A stretch of 64,000 nt of DNA from Apiospora phragmitis. Its lineage: Eukaryota > Ascomycota > Sordariomycetes > Amphisphaeriales > Apiosporaceae. Under the pieces are notes generated by a model. The model saw only the letters and a program-made list of their open reading frames with translations, was not told the DNA's origin and did not search any database. Location: contig JAQQWL010000001.1 of the NCBI GenBank assembly GCA_038363925.1, positions 868,001 through 932,000 on the forward strand, written 5' to 3'. Made by a program: the position numbers and the translations under genes. Below are positions 47,883-59,218 of this stretch, one piece after another. Each line of letters begins with the position of its first letter. The stretch's first letter is position 1.

Positions 47883-48665
47883 TAGGCTTTGTGTGATACC
47901 GGGTAATCCCTTATTGAGAGCTGAAGAATCTAGGGAGCAGCACGATGATAAGTCTTGGTCGCCATGGTCTATATATACCTAGTCAAGCTGTTTGCCATGC
48001 CGTCCGCCTCATGCCAAGATATACCAGGTGTGTTGCTAGTTAAGGGGGTATTTCTTGTTGAGAGGCATCGGTGTGTTGAGTATAATCCATTTCCCAGGGG
48101 TTGGTGTGCATGGACTATTGGTGAGCAAGTTCGAGCAAGTATTGCAGTAATTCGTCTTACACACTCTTTGAACAAAGTCTACTGTATCGGGCAACCGATT
48201 AAGCTCCGTACATGGTTATAGCCACACATAGATATAGCCACACATGGTTATAGCCACACATGGCTAGTATTACTAATAAGTAAGCACCTTCTATACGAAT
48301 CGTGCATTCAAATTCAATCATATGAGATAATCCTTATGAGACAATCAGTATACTATACACCTTGACCAGGCCTGCCACCAGAGTAGATTATTTGAGGTAT
48401 GACTGGGAGGGGGAATACAATGCATCGGACGATGAACCCTGGTGAATTGAGAAGAAGTCTGATCTAGTTGGGATGATGATGATGAGGGATTTGTAAGGTT
48501 GGAGTTATACCCCTCGGCTCGGAGGCGGGGCTTGACTCCGAATGTAAGTGAACCTCCCCGCTCTGCATCGGATCCGTCATGACGCGGTCTTACCGGCGAT
48601 AGGTTGTACAACTCGCATCATTCCCTCTTATACTCGGAGTAAGACGCTGTCTCATAATATCAGAT
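47883..48665. other. Intergenic between transposon and IlvD/Edd gene
   Basis: About 0.78 kb, formerly contiguous with the upstream region of the DJ-1-like gene before the insertion. A plus-strand frame at 47955-48221 has no recognisable family. A 16-bp tandem repeat lies at 48215-48262. Confidence 0.4.
48215..48262. repeat. Three tandem copies of a 16-bp unit
   Basis: The unit GTTATAGCCACACATG occurs three times without gaps (48215, 48231, 48247), with at most two mismatches between copies. Confidence 0.9.
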
Positions 48666-50722
48666 ATGGACGAGCCAAGCAAGGCGTCAGCAAACAAGGT
48701 GGCAACCTCGGACTATGACCTTGCCAAGACCCTATCTTCTACCACTGGTCTCCGCCAGAGTCTGTCGTCATATGGAGATACTCATTTCTCGCTCTTCCTG
48801 CGAAAGGCCTTCATCAAGGCACTGGGTATAGTGAGGATGCCCTCTCCCGTCCAATCGTAGGGATCGTGAACACATCTCGGGGTTCAACCCCTGCCATGCC
48901 AACGGTCCGCAGCTGCTCGAAGCCGCCAAGCGAGGCGTGCACCTCGCGGGCGGCCTGGCGGTCGACTTCCCGACCATCAGTTTGCACGAATCTTTCGCTG
49001 CCCCCACGAGTATGTTTCTACGAAACCTGATGAGTATGGATACCGAGGAGATGATCCGGGCGCAACCGGTGGATTCCGTAGTGCTGATTGGGGGTAAGTA
49101 GACCAATCTCCTGTCCAATTCCGTATGTGGTGCTCCTAAAATCAGAGGTCGGTTGACAACTGGCTGAATCGTTATGTTCTCAAGGCTGCGACAAGACAAC
49201 TCCAGCTCAACTAATGGGCGCCATTTCTGCAAACAAAGCAGCTATACATCTGGTCACGGGCCCGATGATGCCGGGGAGCCATAACGGTGTCCGCATAGGG
49301 GCATGTACAGACTGCCGGAACAACTGGGCCAAATACCGTGCTGGTGGAATCGATATAGAAGAGATCGCTGAGCTAAACGATGAATTGGCTCCTACTGTAA
49401 GTCTATTGTTTTGGCCGGGGACCATAATTGGTAGCTAAGGCTAGTCTCATACCGTGTACGTCTCAAGGCGGGAACATGTGGTGTAATGGGGACAGCCAGC
49501 ACGATGGCTTGCCTTCTAGTCGCTTTGGGGATGATGCCCCTGAAGGGTGCAACCCCCGCCGCCGTCTCTTCAGCCCGCCTCCGCATCGCCGAGGACGCGG
49601 GAGCTCGCGCCGTCTTCTTGACCCAAAACCCTCGCCTGACCCCGCAGGCTATTCTAAGCCGCGAGTCCTTCGTCAACGCCATCACCGTGCTCCAGGCCAT
49701 CGGAGGCTCGACCAACGCCATCGTGCATCTCCTCGCCATCGCGAACCGGCACCCGGCCGTCGCGGGGCAGATCACCCTGGACACCGTCGACGAGGTCGGC
49801 CGCCGCACGCCGCTGCTGGTCGACCTGAAGCCCAGCGGCGACAACTACATGACGGACTTCCACGCCGCGGGCGGCATGCCGGCCCTGCTCCATCAGCTGC
49901 GCCCGCTGCTGCACCTCGACGCCCTGACCGTGACGGGCCAGACCCTGGGGCAGGAGCTAGATCTAGCGGGGCCCGCCCGCCCCATAGCCCCTGATAGCCC
50001 CGTAAACTGTATCCGCCCCTTCGACGCCCCCCTGTACCCGCAGTCGTCGCTCGTGGTGCTGCGCGGCAACCTGGCGCCGCGGGGCGCCGTCGTCAAGGCC
50101 AGCGCGTCCAAGGACCGCCGCCTGCTCTCTCACTCGGGGCCCGCCGTCGTCTTCAGGGGCACCGCGGATCTCGCGCGGCGCATCGATGACCTGCACCTCG
50201 CGGCGACGGCCGACAGCGTTCTGGTGCTGCAGGGCATCGGACCCGTGGGGCACCCGGGGATGCCGGAGGCGGGTATGGTGCCCATACCGCGCGGGCTGGC
50301 GGCGCAGGGGGTGGGCGACATGCTGCGCATCTCGGACGGCCGGATGAGCGGGACGGCGGGCGGGACCATTGTTCTGCACGTGGCGCCGGAGGCGGCGGAC
50401 CCGTCCTCGGTGCTCGGCATTGTCGAGCACGGCGATGTGATTACGTGCGATGTGGAGACTAGGTCGTTGCGGGTCGAGCTCACCGACGAAGAGATCCAGA
50501 GCCGGGTCTTTCGGAGGAGGCAGGCAGCAACAGCAGATACTACAAGTCTGGGTGAAGCCAGTGGCAGTGACAGTGGTGGTGGCGGCGGCTCGGCTCCGCA
50601 CTGGGTTGAAAGGGAGAGAATGAGGGGCTACAGGGGGACTATACATGCGCTCAGTTAACCAGGCAGACGAAGGAGCCGACTTTGAGTTTTTGACGGCGGC
50701 TGGGCCGACAAGGCGGAGTTAG
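48666..50722 (+). CDS. IlvD/Edd-family dehydratase (dihydroxy-acid or sugar-acid type), three apparent frameshifts
   Basis: Iron-sulfur dehydratases of this family act on dihydroxy-acids (branched-chain amino acid synthesis) or aldonic acids. Introns are at 49094-49184 and 49397-49467. Seen: SSYGDTHFSLFLRKAFIKAL, GFNPCHANGPQLLEAAKRGV (first cluster Cys), VVLIGGCDKTTPAQLMGAIS (second), APTAGTCGVMGTASTMACLL (third), SDGRMSGTAGGTIVLHVAPE and a C-terminal SVNQADEGADFEFLTAAGPT. Three indels break the literal reading: one base missing at about 48822-48826, one missing in GGGG at 48879-48882, and one extra at about 50633-50640. That last one explains the early stop at 50656; the true stop is TAG at 50720-50722. 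Corrected length is 631 residues. The absence of an obvious mitochondrial presequence favours a sugar-acid or paralogous role over the canonical Ilv3. Confidence 0.85.
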
Positions 50723-50852
50723 GTGATCAAGAGAACTGCAGGCTTTTATTGAGGACAGGCAGTCCTTCGGTACGCGTAAGGCGCCGGACAACGAATGAGT
50801 GGGAAATAAGGATATCTTGGGACATAACCGTGTTCTAAATGGGTATAAAGAA

Positions 50853-53695
50853 TCAAGTCGCAGGGTCCATCATGCAAAAATCGACATTGCCACGCCTATT
50901 ACCCCAGTACGTCGGAAACGTGACTGGCTTTCCGCTCGCACCAAGAAAAGCAAAAGTGAGGATGAAGATGATGACCTGAGTTCCACCTTCAAGGCCGGCA
51001 CAAAGCACATAGTTAAACTTGAGAAACCACTCCGGCTTGTAACTGCAGAAGTCCCGGTTGTCAGTAAGGAAGTCACGCTCATACACTTATGTATGGAGGA
51101 GCGGGGATTTGGTATATAGGGGGTTGAACTTACCGGCGGAGGTAAAACTGACTCCAGAACGCGATCAGGAAATACATCAAGATGGACGAGTTGATGCCCG
51201 AAACTAAATAGCCAATGTGCCACGCGATGATGGGTATGTTGACCTTGTCGAAGCCGTACTTTGGCATGTAACGGTGCGCGAAGTACAGGGGCAGTGGCGC
51301 CGCAAAGCCGAGGACAAGCCCCAGAGGCACCCACTGGTAAGTGCTTCCCAGGAGTACATGTATTTCGAAAGACCGCCCTTTTCGCGTGGAAGAGGTTGTC
51401 AGTACATGCATTTGAGGGTATGGAGGTCAAGGGGCGGCTGGCTTACCCAGGTAATGGCTTGCGTGTTGAAGCTCTGGAGGTGAGCGCCAGACCAGATGTG
51501 AGTTCCTTCGATGGAAAGCAGGATGTCTCTCTGCGCCTCTGTGATGCTCATCATGACGGCATAGTTGATAAGACCGCCCGACAGAGTCCCCACAAGCTGC
51601 ATCGTCAGCGTGCAGCGCGGCGAGAGCTTTGCGTATTGCGCTAGCTTAAAGTCGGCGAGCAAGACAAGGCCTTGGTAGACGGAGGTCGCGCCGAAGAGAG
51701 TAAAGTACCTGACCGCAGTTGATTAGACGAAACTTCCGTAAACGGCCGTGGGGGAAGGTGTATAAGCGACACGTACATGTTAGCCAATGGCTTGCCAGGC
51801 TCCATGTAAGCTCCTATCATCTGGATGACGGATGTGACAGGGGCACCGAAGCCTGTGATGGCAACCTGCGCTCCAATGAAGAGTATGAACACCCATGCCA
51901 TCCCTATGGCAATGAGAAAGGCCCACCATTGCATGCCGGAATTGGTCTGCTGGATACATATGAGTCCCGCAGCCGCGGCGATGAGGAAGATTATGCCGAA
52001 CCACCAGTCTGGAACAGGCTTGTATTTGAGCATGAGCCGGTAATGGGGATCAAGGCCCTCTTCGTCTCCCTCTTTCTCGCGGGCTTTCTCCTTCTTCTCC
52101 TTCTTCCAAGGCATCCACGTTTCAGCTCTGGCCAACTTTCTCAGGTTCGCCAGTGTTACGGAGGACCAAGCGCATTTCAGGTCGTCCCAATTGTAGAGAA
52201 GCATGTGTGTGATGGTTGCCGTAATTGCTAGGTTCTCTGTAAGCACGTATTGGGCGAAACTGGCCGCCATGTATGGTATGCCTTCTTCCTCGACCTGGAC
52301 ATCATCGACAACGCCCTGGGCGTCCAGAATGGCGTTCTGCGGGTAAACCACGTAGTGCGTGGAGTTTGACTTGGGAGAGAATAGGAGTTGAGAGAGCAAG
52401 GGGAAATCCTTCGCTCTCCAAATGTTTCCGTAGTACATTCCTGAGACAAACTGCCACGTTAAGGCAGATACCTATGACAACATTGACTTGAGTCTGATGA
52501 ATCGTTAGCAAGCACTTCCCGCTCCGTAGCAAACGCGAACAGTACAGTACGTACACTGAGTGGGATGAACAGCGCGGAACTTCCAATGTACTGGAAGTCG
52601 AAGCAGAGGGAAAAGAGCCCAAGTCCCTCGTTTCCATTGGCTCCGCCAAAGATGCGCGTGAAGTGCATGCTGTTTTGCTTTACAAGACAGAAAATGCTGA
52701 CCCCTGTCAAAAGGGGCATGATGTATTGAGGCATGACCTCCCAAACAAACATACAGGCAAACGCCCAGTAGAAGAGCTTCAACTGTGACTTCACCTCCTT
52801 CCTTTTCCGATGGAGGGTTTCGAGTAATGACATGAGGGGTAAACTCCCCGGGTGAACAAACTACAGCATTCGTCAGTCTTTTGCCGAATCTTGCAGGGAA
52901 AGGAGCTTCAACCCACTTTGGTGGGATAAACCAGAGCCTTGCGCAGGACCCCGGCAATACCATAACCCAGACACTGGGAGGAGAAGATCAGGAGAATGCA
53001 GATTGCCGTGTGTGGCAACTGGTGGTACCACAGCTTCTGGACAGCCAGTACCTGTGTTGCTTTAGCAGAGTGGGCCGCGGTCGAAGACATGATCAGTATT
53101 GCGGCGTGCTCCTTGCTATTAAAGGGGTGGGGGTTGAGGAAGCGGCCAAGCCACCCTCGCCGCGGAATCAGCTCCATCGCAAGGGCAATGACATAGCTGA
53201 CAACGCAGAGAAAGATCGTGGAGATGCCCACGCCCTGAGGCTTAAACATGTACACCGTTGCAAGGCTCGAGGATAGAGCAGAAAGTCCCAGACCTAAAGA
53301 ACATCCAAATATTAGTACATTTTCAACCATTATCGCTATTGCGAGACCCGCCTGCGGACCTGATAGAGTTTGGGTCACTCACCTATAAACCAAGTTCTGA
53401 AAGTCCAAGGGTTAAGTGAAGGGTCGTCCTCGACATGAAGGGCATAGAGTCCGATCTTTGCCATGTTGTTGACCTTCTCCGCTGCCGTCCTCCTGACGAC
53501 TGAAGTAGGCCCGGGATCGTCAGAACCACGGCGGGAGTCATCGTTGCAACTTGATCCATGGTCTCCATCTTCAACGGTGGCATAGTGTATGATGGGTTTC
53601 TCCTTGTAGTCTGAATCTTGGGACTCGGAAGCAGTCAGTTGAGCGCCAGTCAATGCAGACGAGCTGCCTTGGTCAGAAGTAACCGTAGAAATCAT
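50853..53695 (-). CDS. OPT-family oligopeptide transporter (possible frameshifts)
   Basis: Proton-coupled plasma-membrane importer of small peptides of the OPT family (S. pombe Isp4-like). Multi-exon on the minus strand. Clear introns are 53294-53382, 52861-52916, 51709-51776 and 51043-51133, plus ones around 52480-52555 and 51400-51450. Seen: a hydrophilic Ser/Asp N-terminus, NPWTFRTWFIGLGLSALSSS, FNSKEHAAILIMSSTAAHSA, QCLGYGIAGVLRKALVYPTK, FDFQYIGSSALFIPLS, GMYYGNIWRAKDFPLLSQLL, a charged KKEKKEKAREKEGDEEG loop, about a dozen hydrophobic helices, KYGFDKVNIPIIAWHIGYLV, and the end YWGNRRGNVDFCMMDPAT. The reading changes frame near 52470 and near 51347 (one extra G), probably consensus errors. 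The start at 53695 (MISTVTSDQG) is the first ATG of the frame. It converges on the IlvD/Edd gene, 130 bp apart. Confidence 0.87.
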
Positions 53696-55561
53696 GGCGA
53701 CGATCGTATTAGCTACCAACCTTACTTCCTATCAATCAGCTAGAGAGTCGACGTGTCTTTATAAAGACATAGGCGCAGTCAACTGATGTCGCCTCTTGCC
53801 GACTGATCCCGACATCATGCGGTAGACAACGCAAGCTTGCGATATTTCCGGGTAAGTTTCAAGATATGCCGCAGACAGGTTGACTCGTGTAAGCCTTCTC
53901 CGTCAAACCAAAAGTCCCATGATTGATGCGCCCCGACGGCGCGCTGCCTCCAATGCCGTTTGGTTTGCGAACGTGCAGGCAACATGCTTTCCACAAAGCA
54001 TACTCCGGTGTCTTGCCTTAGCTGGTCATCTGGTCTTGGGGGCAGGATAGGGCCGACCCATACTAGGGAGAACGGAAGAGTTGGGATGTGGCAGCACAGG
54101 GCCAGAGCCCGAGGCAAGTCCATGAGGAGGAATCCCGGCCACCTTGAGATTATGCGCGCACCCACGGGCACGATTGGCTTCCTTCCCGCTGCCGACGGGC
54201 AGAGTTGACGCGATGATCGGCCAATGACACTCGGCATCTGCAGCTATATAGCGGTAGCGTCCGCCCGGGGGCAGGAGAGTTGATGTGCCATTACTCGCAC
54301 CGCATGCATGCCGGGCTATATCTTTGAAGGTTCCGAAGCCAACTATACGCTAATCGTAAGTTGCAGTGCCCCCGCCGGGATCTCATGCGATCCGAGTAAA
54401 ACCATTCGAAGTGATTATAAGCCTCTCCTTAAAGCCCGATTCTCGACGGGTCTTCGGCATACCACAGTGTTTGCTGGACCAGATCCATTGAAGAGAATAT
54501 CTTGGATGGTTTGATCGAGGGTGGGAAAGTGACGATGGTCTACCTGTTTCATGCGTTGGATCAGATACCGAGTTAAGTCAGCGACGGATAGTATATCCTC
54601 TGGCTGCCTCCCTCCCGGCGGTTATGTGTACCCATCTACTGGAGCAATCGTCGTACCTGGATATTTCCCCAACATAACCCTTCAGAGCACTGCTAAGTAC
54701 TTATACTAGATTGTAAGCTGTTAGATTCATACATTATTGGAGGCCTTCGTTGAGCCGGTGAAGCGAAATTACTGCATCCAGCTATCTGTTCGAACAAGCT
54801 CCAAGTGTTGTCAGGGTCTAACGTAAGCTCCTACAGCTGGTGGAATGCAGACTTAGTTATGTGTCTCCCTATATGTAGTTATGATGTTGCTCATTTCTGG
54901 AAAGGCTCGAATTCAGTCAAGACTTGTTCCATGCCCAGCCCATATTTGTCTTCCATGCTCCGCCACATACTAAGCCACGAGTCTGGAAAGGGGGTTTGCG
55001 AATACTCGAATTAGGTAGCAGGCCACACCTCGTTTGGACTGGACCATGTACGAGCGAGCACGTAGTATGTGATCCCGTAGTCTTTCTCAACGTAACATCC
55101 AGCCAACTCGAAAGGAATACCTAAGATCAGCTTCTTGCCATCGTGAGAAAGGAACCTTAGGTCAAGAGGTAGGTAGGTATGTACTCATTTGTTGAAGACC
55201 TCCAATCAATTGAGGGCTGAATGGTCAAGTATCACGTGCAGGACCTTGACTCCACTACAGAAAGCAGCGGCCATACGATTGGATACTGAGCGACCCACCC
55301 AGCCAAGTCAGATAAGCACCCGATAGCAGCCCTTTGGTGCGATAAAGCCCGTCTCCCATCAAAAAAAATTCCGAAGTGGCAGGACGCGATAAGGCGAAGA
55401 GAAAGTCTCAGTGCTGCACTCTCTCCAATTGCTTCCCTTCTCAACCCACAGCATCATTGTGACTCGACATCCGAGATCACACTGCCTTCCACCCATTCCT
55501 TCACGAGACTACTAGTATTCTGTTGCCTTTTGTTTCTCTTAACTCCTGTATCGTTTTAATA
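53696..55561. other. Divergent intergenic region OPT transporter / MSS116
   Basis: About 1.87 kb between divergent genes. I cannot call a gene. A stretch at about 54425-54574 reads like coding sequence on the plus strand in one frame (WTRSIEENILDGLIEGGKVT, then MVYLFHALDQIPS and a stop) but has no clear start, so it may be a decayed gene end. TAGGTAGG-type repeats occur near 55159-55175. Confidence 0.4.
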
Positions 55562-57836
55562 ATGTTCAAGGCTTCAGTGCAGAGGCAGGTGCGACTCGGC
55601 CATGCCGTCGCCCGCCGTCAAGTCTCTGCTCTTTCTTCTACCAGAGGCCTTCGCTTCCAGACTCTCGAGCAGCACACATGCCGCCTTCGCCAGTCGATAG
55701 GCGCTCAACCCGTCTCCTTGAGATGCCTTTCCCAGAGGCTGTACTCCTCCGAGTCCGCTGCGGCCGCTGAACCAAACGATGATGCCAGTCCTGCCTCTAC
55801 CCCCCAGCTCATCACACGATTCGCCGATCTCTCCAAGCTCGGAGTTCACCCGCGCCTCGTTGATGCCATAACAAATGGCATGAAGTACGAGACCATGACT
55901 GATGTTCAGTCCAAGACGATAAATGCTGCTCTGAATGGCGTTGATCTGTACGCATATGCCCTCTCCCCAGCATTCCCGACTTTGGCTAATCTGCTATGTT
56001 CTACAGTGTCGCACAAGCAAAGACCGGTACTGGAAAGACTCTAGCCTTTTTGGTTCCTCTACTTCAACGACTGTTAACCGCCGAGCCTGACCTGGCTGAT
56101 AAGTACAAGCGTCGGAGTGCTCGATCTGACGATGTCAAGGCCATCATCATGTCCCCTACTCGCGAATTGGCTGAGCAAATCGGTGTCGAAGCCAAGAAGC
56201 TGGTACAAAACACCGGTATCGTTGTACAAACCGCTGTCGGTGGTACTAGAAAGAGAGAAGCTCTCTTCAAGATGCAGCGAGAAGGTTGCCATATTCTTGT
56301 GGCCACTCCGGGTCGTCTCAAGGACCTTCTCACAGACACCTACGCCGGCGTTGCTGCGCCAAACCTGCGAGCATTTGTGCTCGACGAGGCTGATCGCATG
56401 CTGGATGTTGGCTTTTCCGACGATATCTTGGAGATTCTGTCTTTCCTGCCCAAGATTAAGGATGTTGATAGGCAAACTCTTTTGTTTTCAGCTACCATTC
56501 CTCGCGAAGTTGTCGGTCTTGCCAAGAGTCTGGTCAAGACCGACAACTTCGAATTCGTTCAGACAATCAACCCGGATGAAGCCCCTACACACGAGCGAAT
56601 TCCCCAGAACTTGGTCGTTTGCCGCGGATACGAGAATTACTTCCCGCAGTCCTGGAGCTTGCCGATAAGGCCCGTCAGCTACATAATTCTGACCCCGAAA
56701 AGCCCCCTTTCAAGGCCATCTTGTTCTTCAGCAACACCGCCACGGTACAATTCGCCAATGAGGTGTTCCGATCCACCCCTCTTGCCGACCGTCGCTCAGG
56801 TATCCCAGTCTTCGACATTCACTCAAAATTGTCGCAACCGCAACGTACCAGGGCTGCTGAACTCTTCCGCAGTGCTAAAGAAGGTATTCTGGTGTCTTCC
56901 GATGTTACTGCTCGAGGAATGGATTTCCCCGGTGTAACCCATGTTATCCAGATTGGTCTGCCACCGGATCGTGACCAGTACATTCACCGACTTGGTCGTA
57001 CTGGACGTGCTGGACGCTCCGGCGAAGGCTGGCTTCTGCTTGCCCAGGAAGAAGTTGACGAGGCCCGACGCCGTCTTCCAGGTCTCCCGATCAAGCCCAA
57101 CAAGACGGTTGAAGTGGCCCAAGTGGACGTGACCCAGGGCAAAGAAGCACAGGGGGAAACTGGTCAATACATCAGCGACATTGCTAAGGCGTACGAGGAT
57201 GTACCAAAGGCCCTGTACAGGGACACATACTACGCTCTACTGGGTCAGAAATTCGGCGAGGGTTCAGGGGTAGATGACGTTGTTTCCCTCCTCAACAGGT
57301 GGTGTCAACAAGGGATGGGCTGGGAAGAAGTTCCTGCTATCTCTCCGAGCAGTGCACAAAAACGAGGTCTTAGCCGTGTTCGTGGAATAAGGGTTGGTCA
57401 CAATCCAGTGGACGAGGAAAGAAGTCTCGGCGGTTTCGGTGCTCGTTTCGGCTCGCGGGATGGCGGAAGCGGCGACCGATTTGGAGGCAGTCGATCCGGA
57501 GGCGACCGATTCGGAGGCAGTCGATCCGGAGGCGATCGATTTGGTTCTCCAGGCGACCGCCAACCTTCATGGATGGGCCGGGGCTCTCGGGGCAGCCGAG
57601 GCGGCGGCGGCTTCGGTGGAGGCCGAGGCGGCGGCGGCGGTTTTGGTGGAGGCCGAGGCGGCGGCGGCGGTTTTGGTGGAGGCCGAGGCGGCGGCGGCGG
57701 CTTCGGTGGAGGCCGAGGCGGCGGCGGCGGTAGCGGCCGAGGACGCCCCCAGGGCTTCGACGGCAAGTTTTCTGAGCGAGTTGATCGGCCCGACGGTGGC
57801 TACAGCGGTCAAGGTCGAGGCTCTTCCAGTTTCTAG
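55562..57836 (+). CDS. MSS116: Mitochondrial DEAD-box RNA helicase Mss116-type (one apparent frameshift)
   Basis: Mss116-type helicases are mitochondrial RNA chaperones that promote group I/II intron splicing and translation. Two exons with a 59-bp intron (55948-56006, GTACGC to ACAG); corrected length 738 residues. Seen: an Arg-rich presequence-like N-terminus (VRLGHAVARRQVSALSSTRG), the Q-motif region KYETMTDVQ, motif I AQAKTGTGKT (133-140), PTRELAEQ, TPGRLKDLL, motif II VLDEADRMLD, SAT, SSDVTARGMDFPGVTHVIQ and motif VI HRLGRTGRAGRSGEG, then a C-terminal Gly/Arg/Phe-rich tail (from about residue 620) with RGG-like repeats that bind RNA non-specifically. CCC at 56643-56645 appears to lack one base between ENYFP and AVLELADKA, causing a premature end if read literally. 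Confidence 0.92.
57470..57735 (+). repeat. In-frame tandem repeats coding the Gly/Arg-rich tail of Mss116
   Basis: Two kinds of repeat are visible: a 27-bp unit (GATTTGGAGGCAGTCGATCC-like, about 2.5 copies, 57478-57545) coding DRFGGSRSG, and a 30-bp unit rich in GGCGGCGGCGG (about four copies, 57598-57735) coding GGGGFGGGRG. Both keep the reading frame, so copy-number change would alter only tail length. Confidence 0.9.
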
Positions 57837-58522
57837 GTAATTGACTATGGGCATCTTCGTGCCATGTCTTTTGATCTTAAGAGCTTCAACGACGCGTCAG
57901 GGCGAATCTGGCCCTCACGACTGTATAGATATCGACGAGCGATGTACATTACGAGAACTCTGAGCCAGGCGGTTTCAGGCGATGCCATTCTATGATTGGC
58001 GTCATATACCACTTGCGGGAAAGCGCAGTATTGCCTGGAGTTTGAGGATTACTTACTGCTTGATTTCAAGTCACGAAAATGGGCTGGGACGATAGGGTCG
58101 ATGAGGATCCTCGCACAGGAAATCTCTACTTTTGATTTGATGTACGATGAGAGGAGTAGGAGATGATACAGTCTATTCTGATGTACAAAACGCGAGGAAT
58201 TATAAAAATGAAGCAAACTCATTAAACATCATGCTGTGACCTCATCAGCCAACAGGCCAAAGCGAATTGCGAAGTGATCGACGGAAACCAAACTAAACTG
58301 AAGTCGCAACCGCTCTCTATTCATGTCCTCGTAATATGCCAATTCTTGAAGTGGTAAGTTGATGAATACCAATACATATACATGTAGAGAGTGGAGGCCC
58401 CCTTGCCTTTGGTCTCTTCTACTTGATGTTCTTCCCAACCAAATTTGAGTTGAGTAGTTTCGCTGTGTGAATGTTGTCTCTGCACTCTTTCTTGCGGACA
58501 GCCGACACCACTGCTACCGCCA
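57837..58522. other. Intergenic, convergent MSS116 and CUE1-like
   Basis: About 0.69 kb of 3' flanking DNA with no recognised gene. Confidence 0.55.
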
Positions 58523-59218
58523 TTATTGACTGCCAGTCCCGGCCCTTTCCGCAGCAATCTTGGCCTCCATCTTTCGCCGGGCCGCTATTATCATCTCGTC
58601 TCGTCGCCTCTGTAGTGCGCTCTGCCGCTCGTCGCGGTTCGAACTCCAGGCCTTGCCTTTCCCATCCACCGAGTCACCGTTTTCGGCGCCGCCGGATGAC
58701 TCGCTGATCCGGCTCTGCAAGTTGTACCGCGTGATGAGGTCTGGCTCTGTGGACTTGGGGACGGCGGGCTTTTGTTGATGAGACCGAGCTGTCGCTGAGG
58801 AGGCAGCGTTGGCTGGCGAGCGCGGAGGCGATGGCGGTTGGAAGGTGACCGGGGGCTATATGAGTGGAGGGGGTGGCATTATCAGTATCGCATGGTCGTA
58901 GCAGCAGGAGTAGTAAAAAGGAGGCAAGTAAAGAAAGAAAGAAAGAAAGAGCCAAGAAGGTTAACGTACCGTTTCTATCCGCCCGCTCAGGACGCGCTCC
59001 GTCGTCGCCGATATGCTGCCGCCGGTCCGCTGCAGGTCCCACAGGATGGTGCGCCGGTCGAGCTGCGGGAACATCTGCTGTATGCGCTCGACGGCGGCCT
59101 CGCGGGGCTGCTGCTGCGACGCGGGCGCGGGCGACGAGAAGAACAGGTAGCGCACGACCAGCCCGCCGAGCACGACGATCAGGATCAGGGACGGGAGGGA
59201 TATTTGTTCGTCCGCCAT
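58523..59218 (-). CDS. CUE1: Cue1-like ER membrane CUE-domain protein
   Basis: Cue1 anchors and activates the ubiquitin-conjugating enzyme Ubc7 at the ER membrane in ER-associated degradation. Two exons (59218-58970 and 58855-58523) with a 114-bp intron (GTACGT to TAG) that contains a GAAA microsatellite; 193 residues, no frame problem. Seen: an N-terminal transmembrane helix (about 9-26, SLILIVVLGGLVVRYLFF), a CUE domain (about 40-82: REAAVERIQQMFPQLDRRTI, LWDLQRTGGSISATTERVLS), a Pro/Ser linker, and a C-terminal charged helical region (DERQSALQRRRDEMIIAARR, KMEAKIAAERAG) where the Ubc7-binding region lies in the yeast protein. The tail is short but consistent with filamentous-fungal homologues. 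Confidence 0.88.
58928..58951. repeat. (GAAA)n microsatellite inside the CUE1 intron
   Basis: A run of GAAA/AAGA tetranucleotides at the plus-strand position of the intron; on the coding strand it is a TTTC tract inside the intron. Confidence 0.75.

Noticed and set aside
53815..54237. A 140-codon minus-strand frame
   Set aside because: No family resemblance, no introns or start context, and composition like the surrounding non-coding DNA.
57398..57766. Proline-rich minus-strand frame opposite the helicase tail
   Set aside because: It is the reverse complement of the GGCGGC repeats; a PPPRPPPK peptide is the expected artefact.
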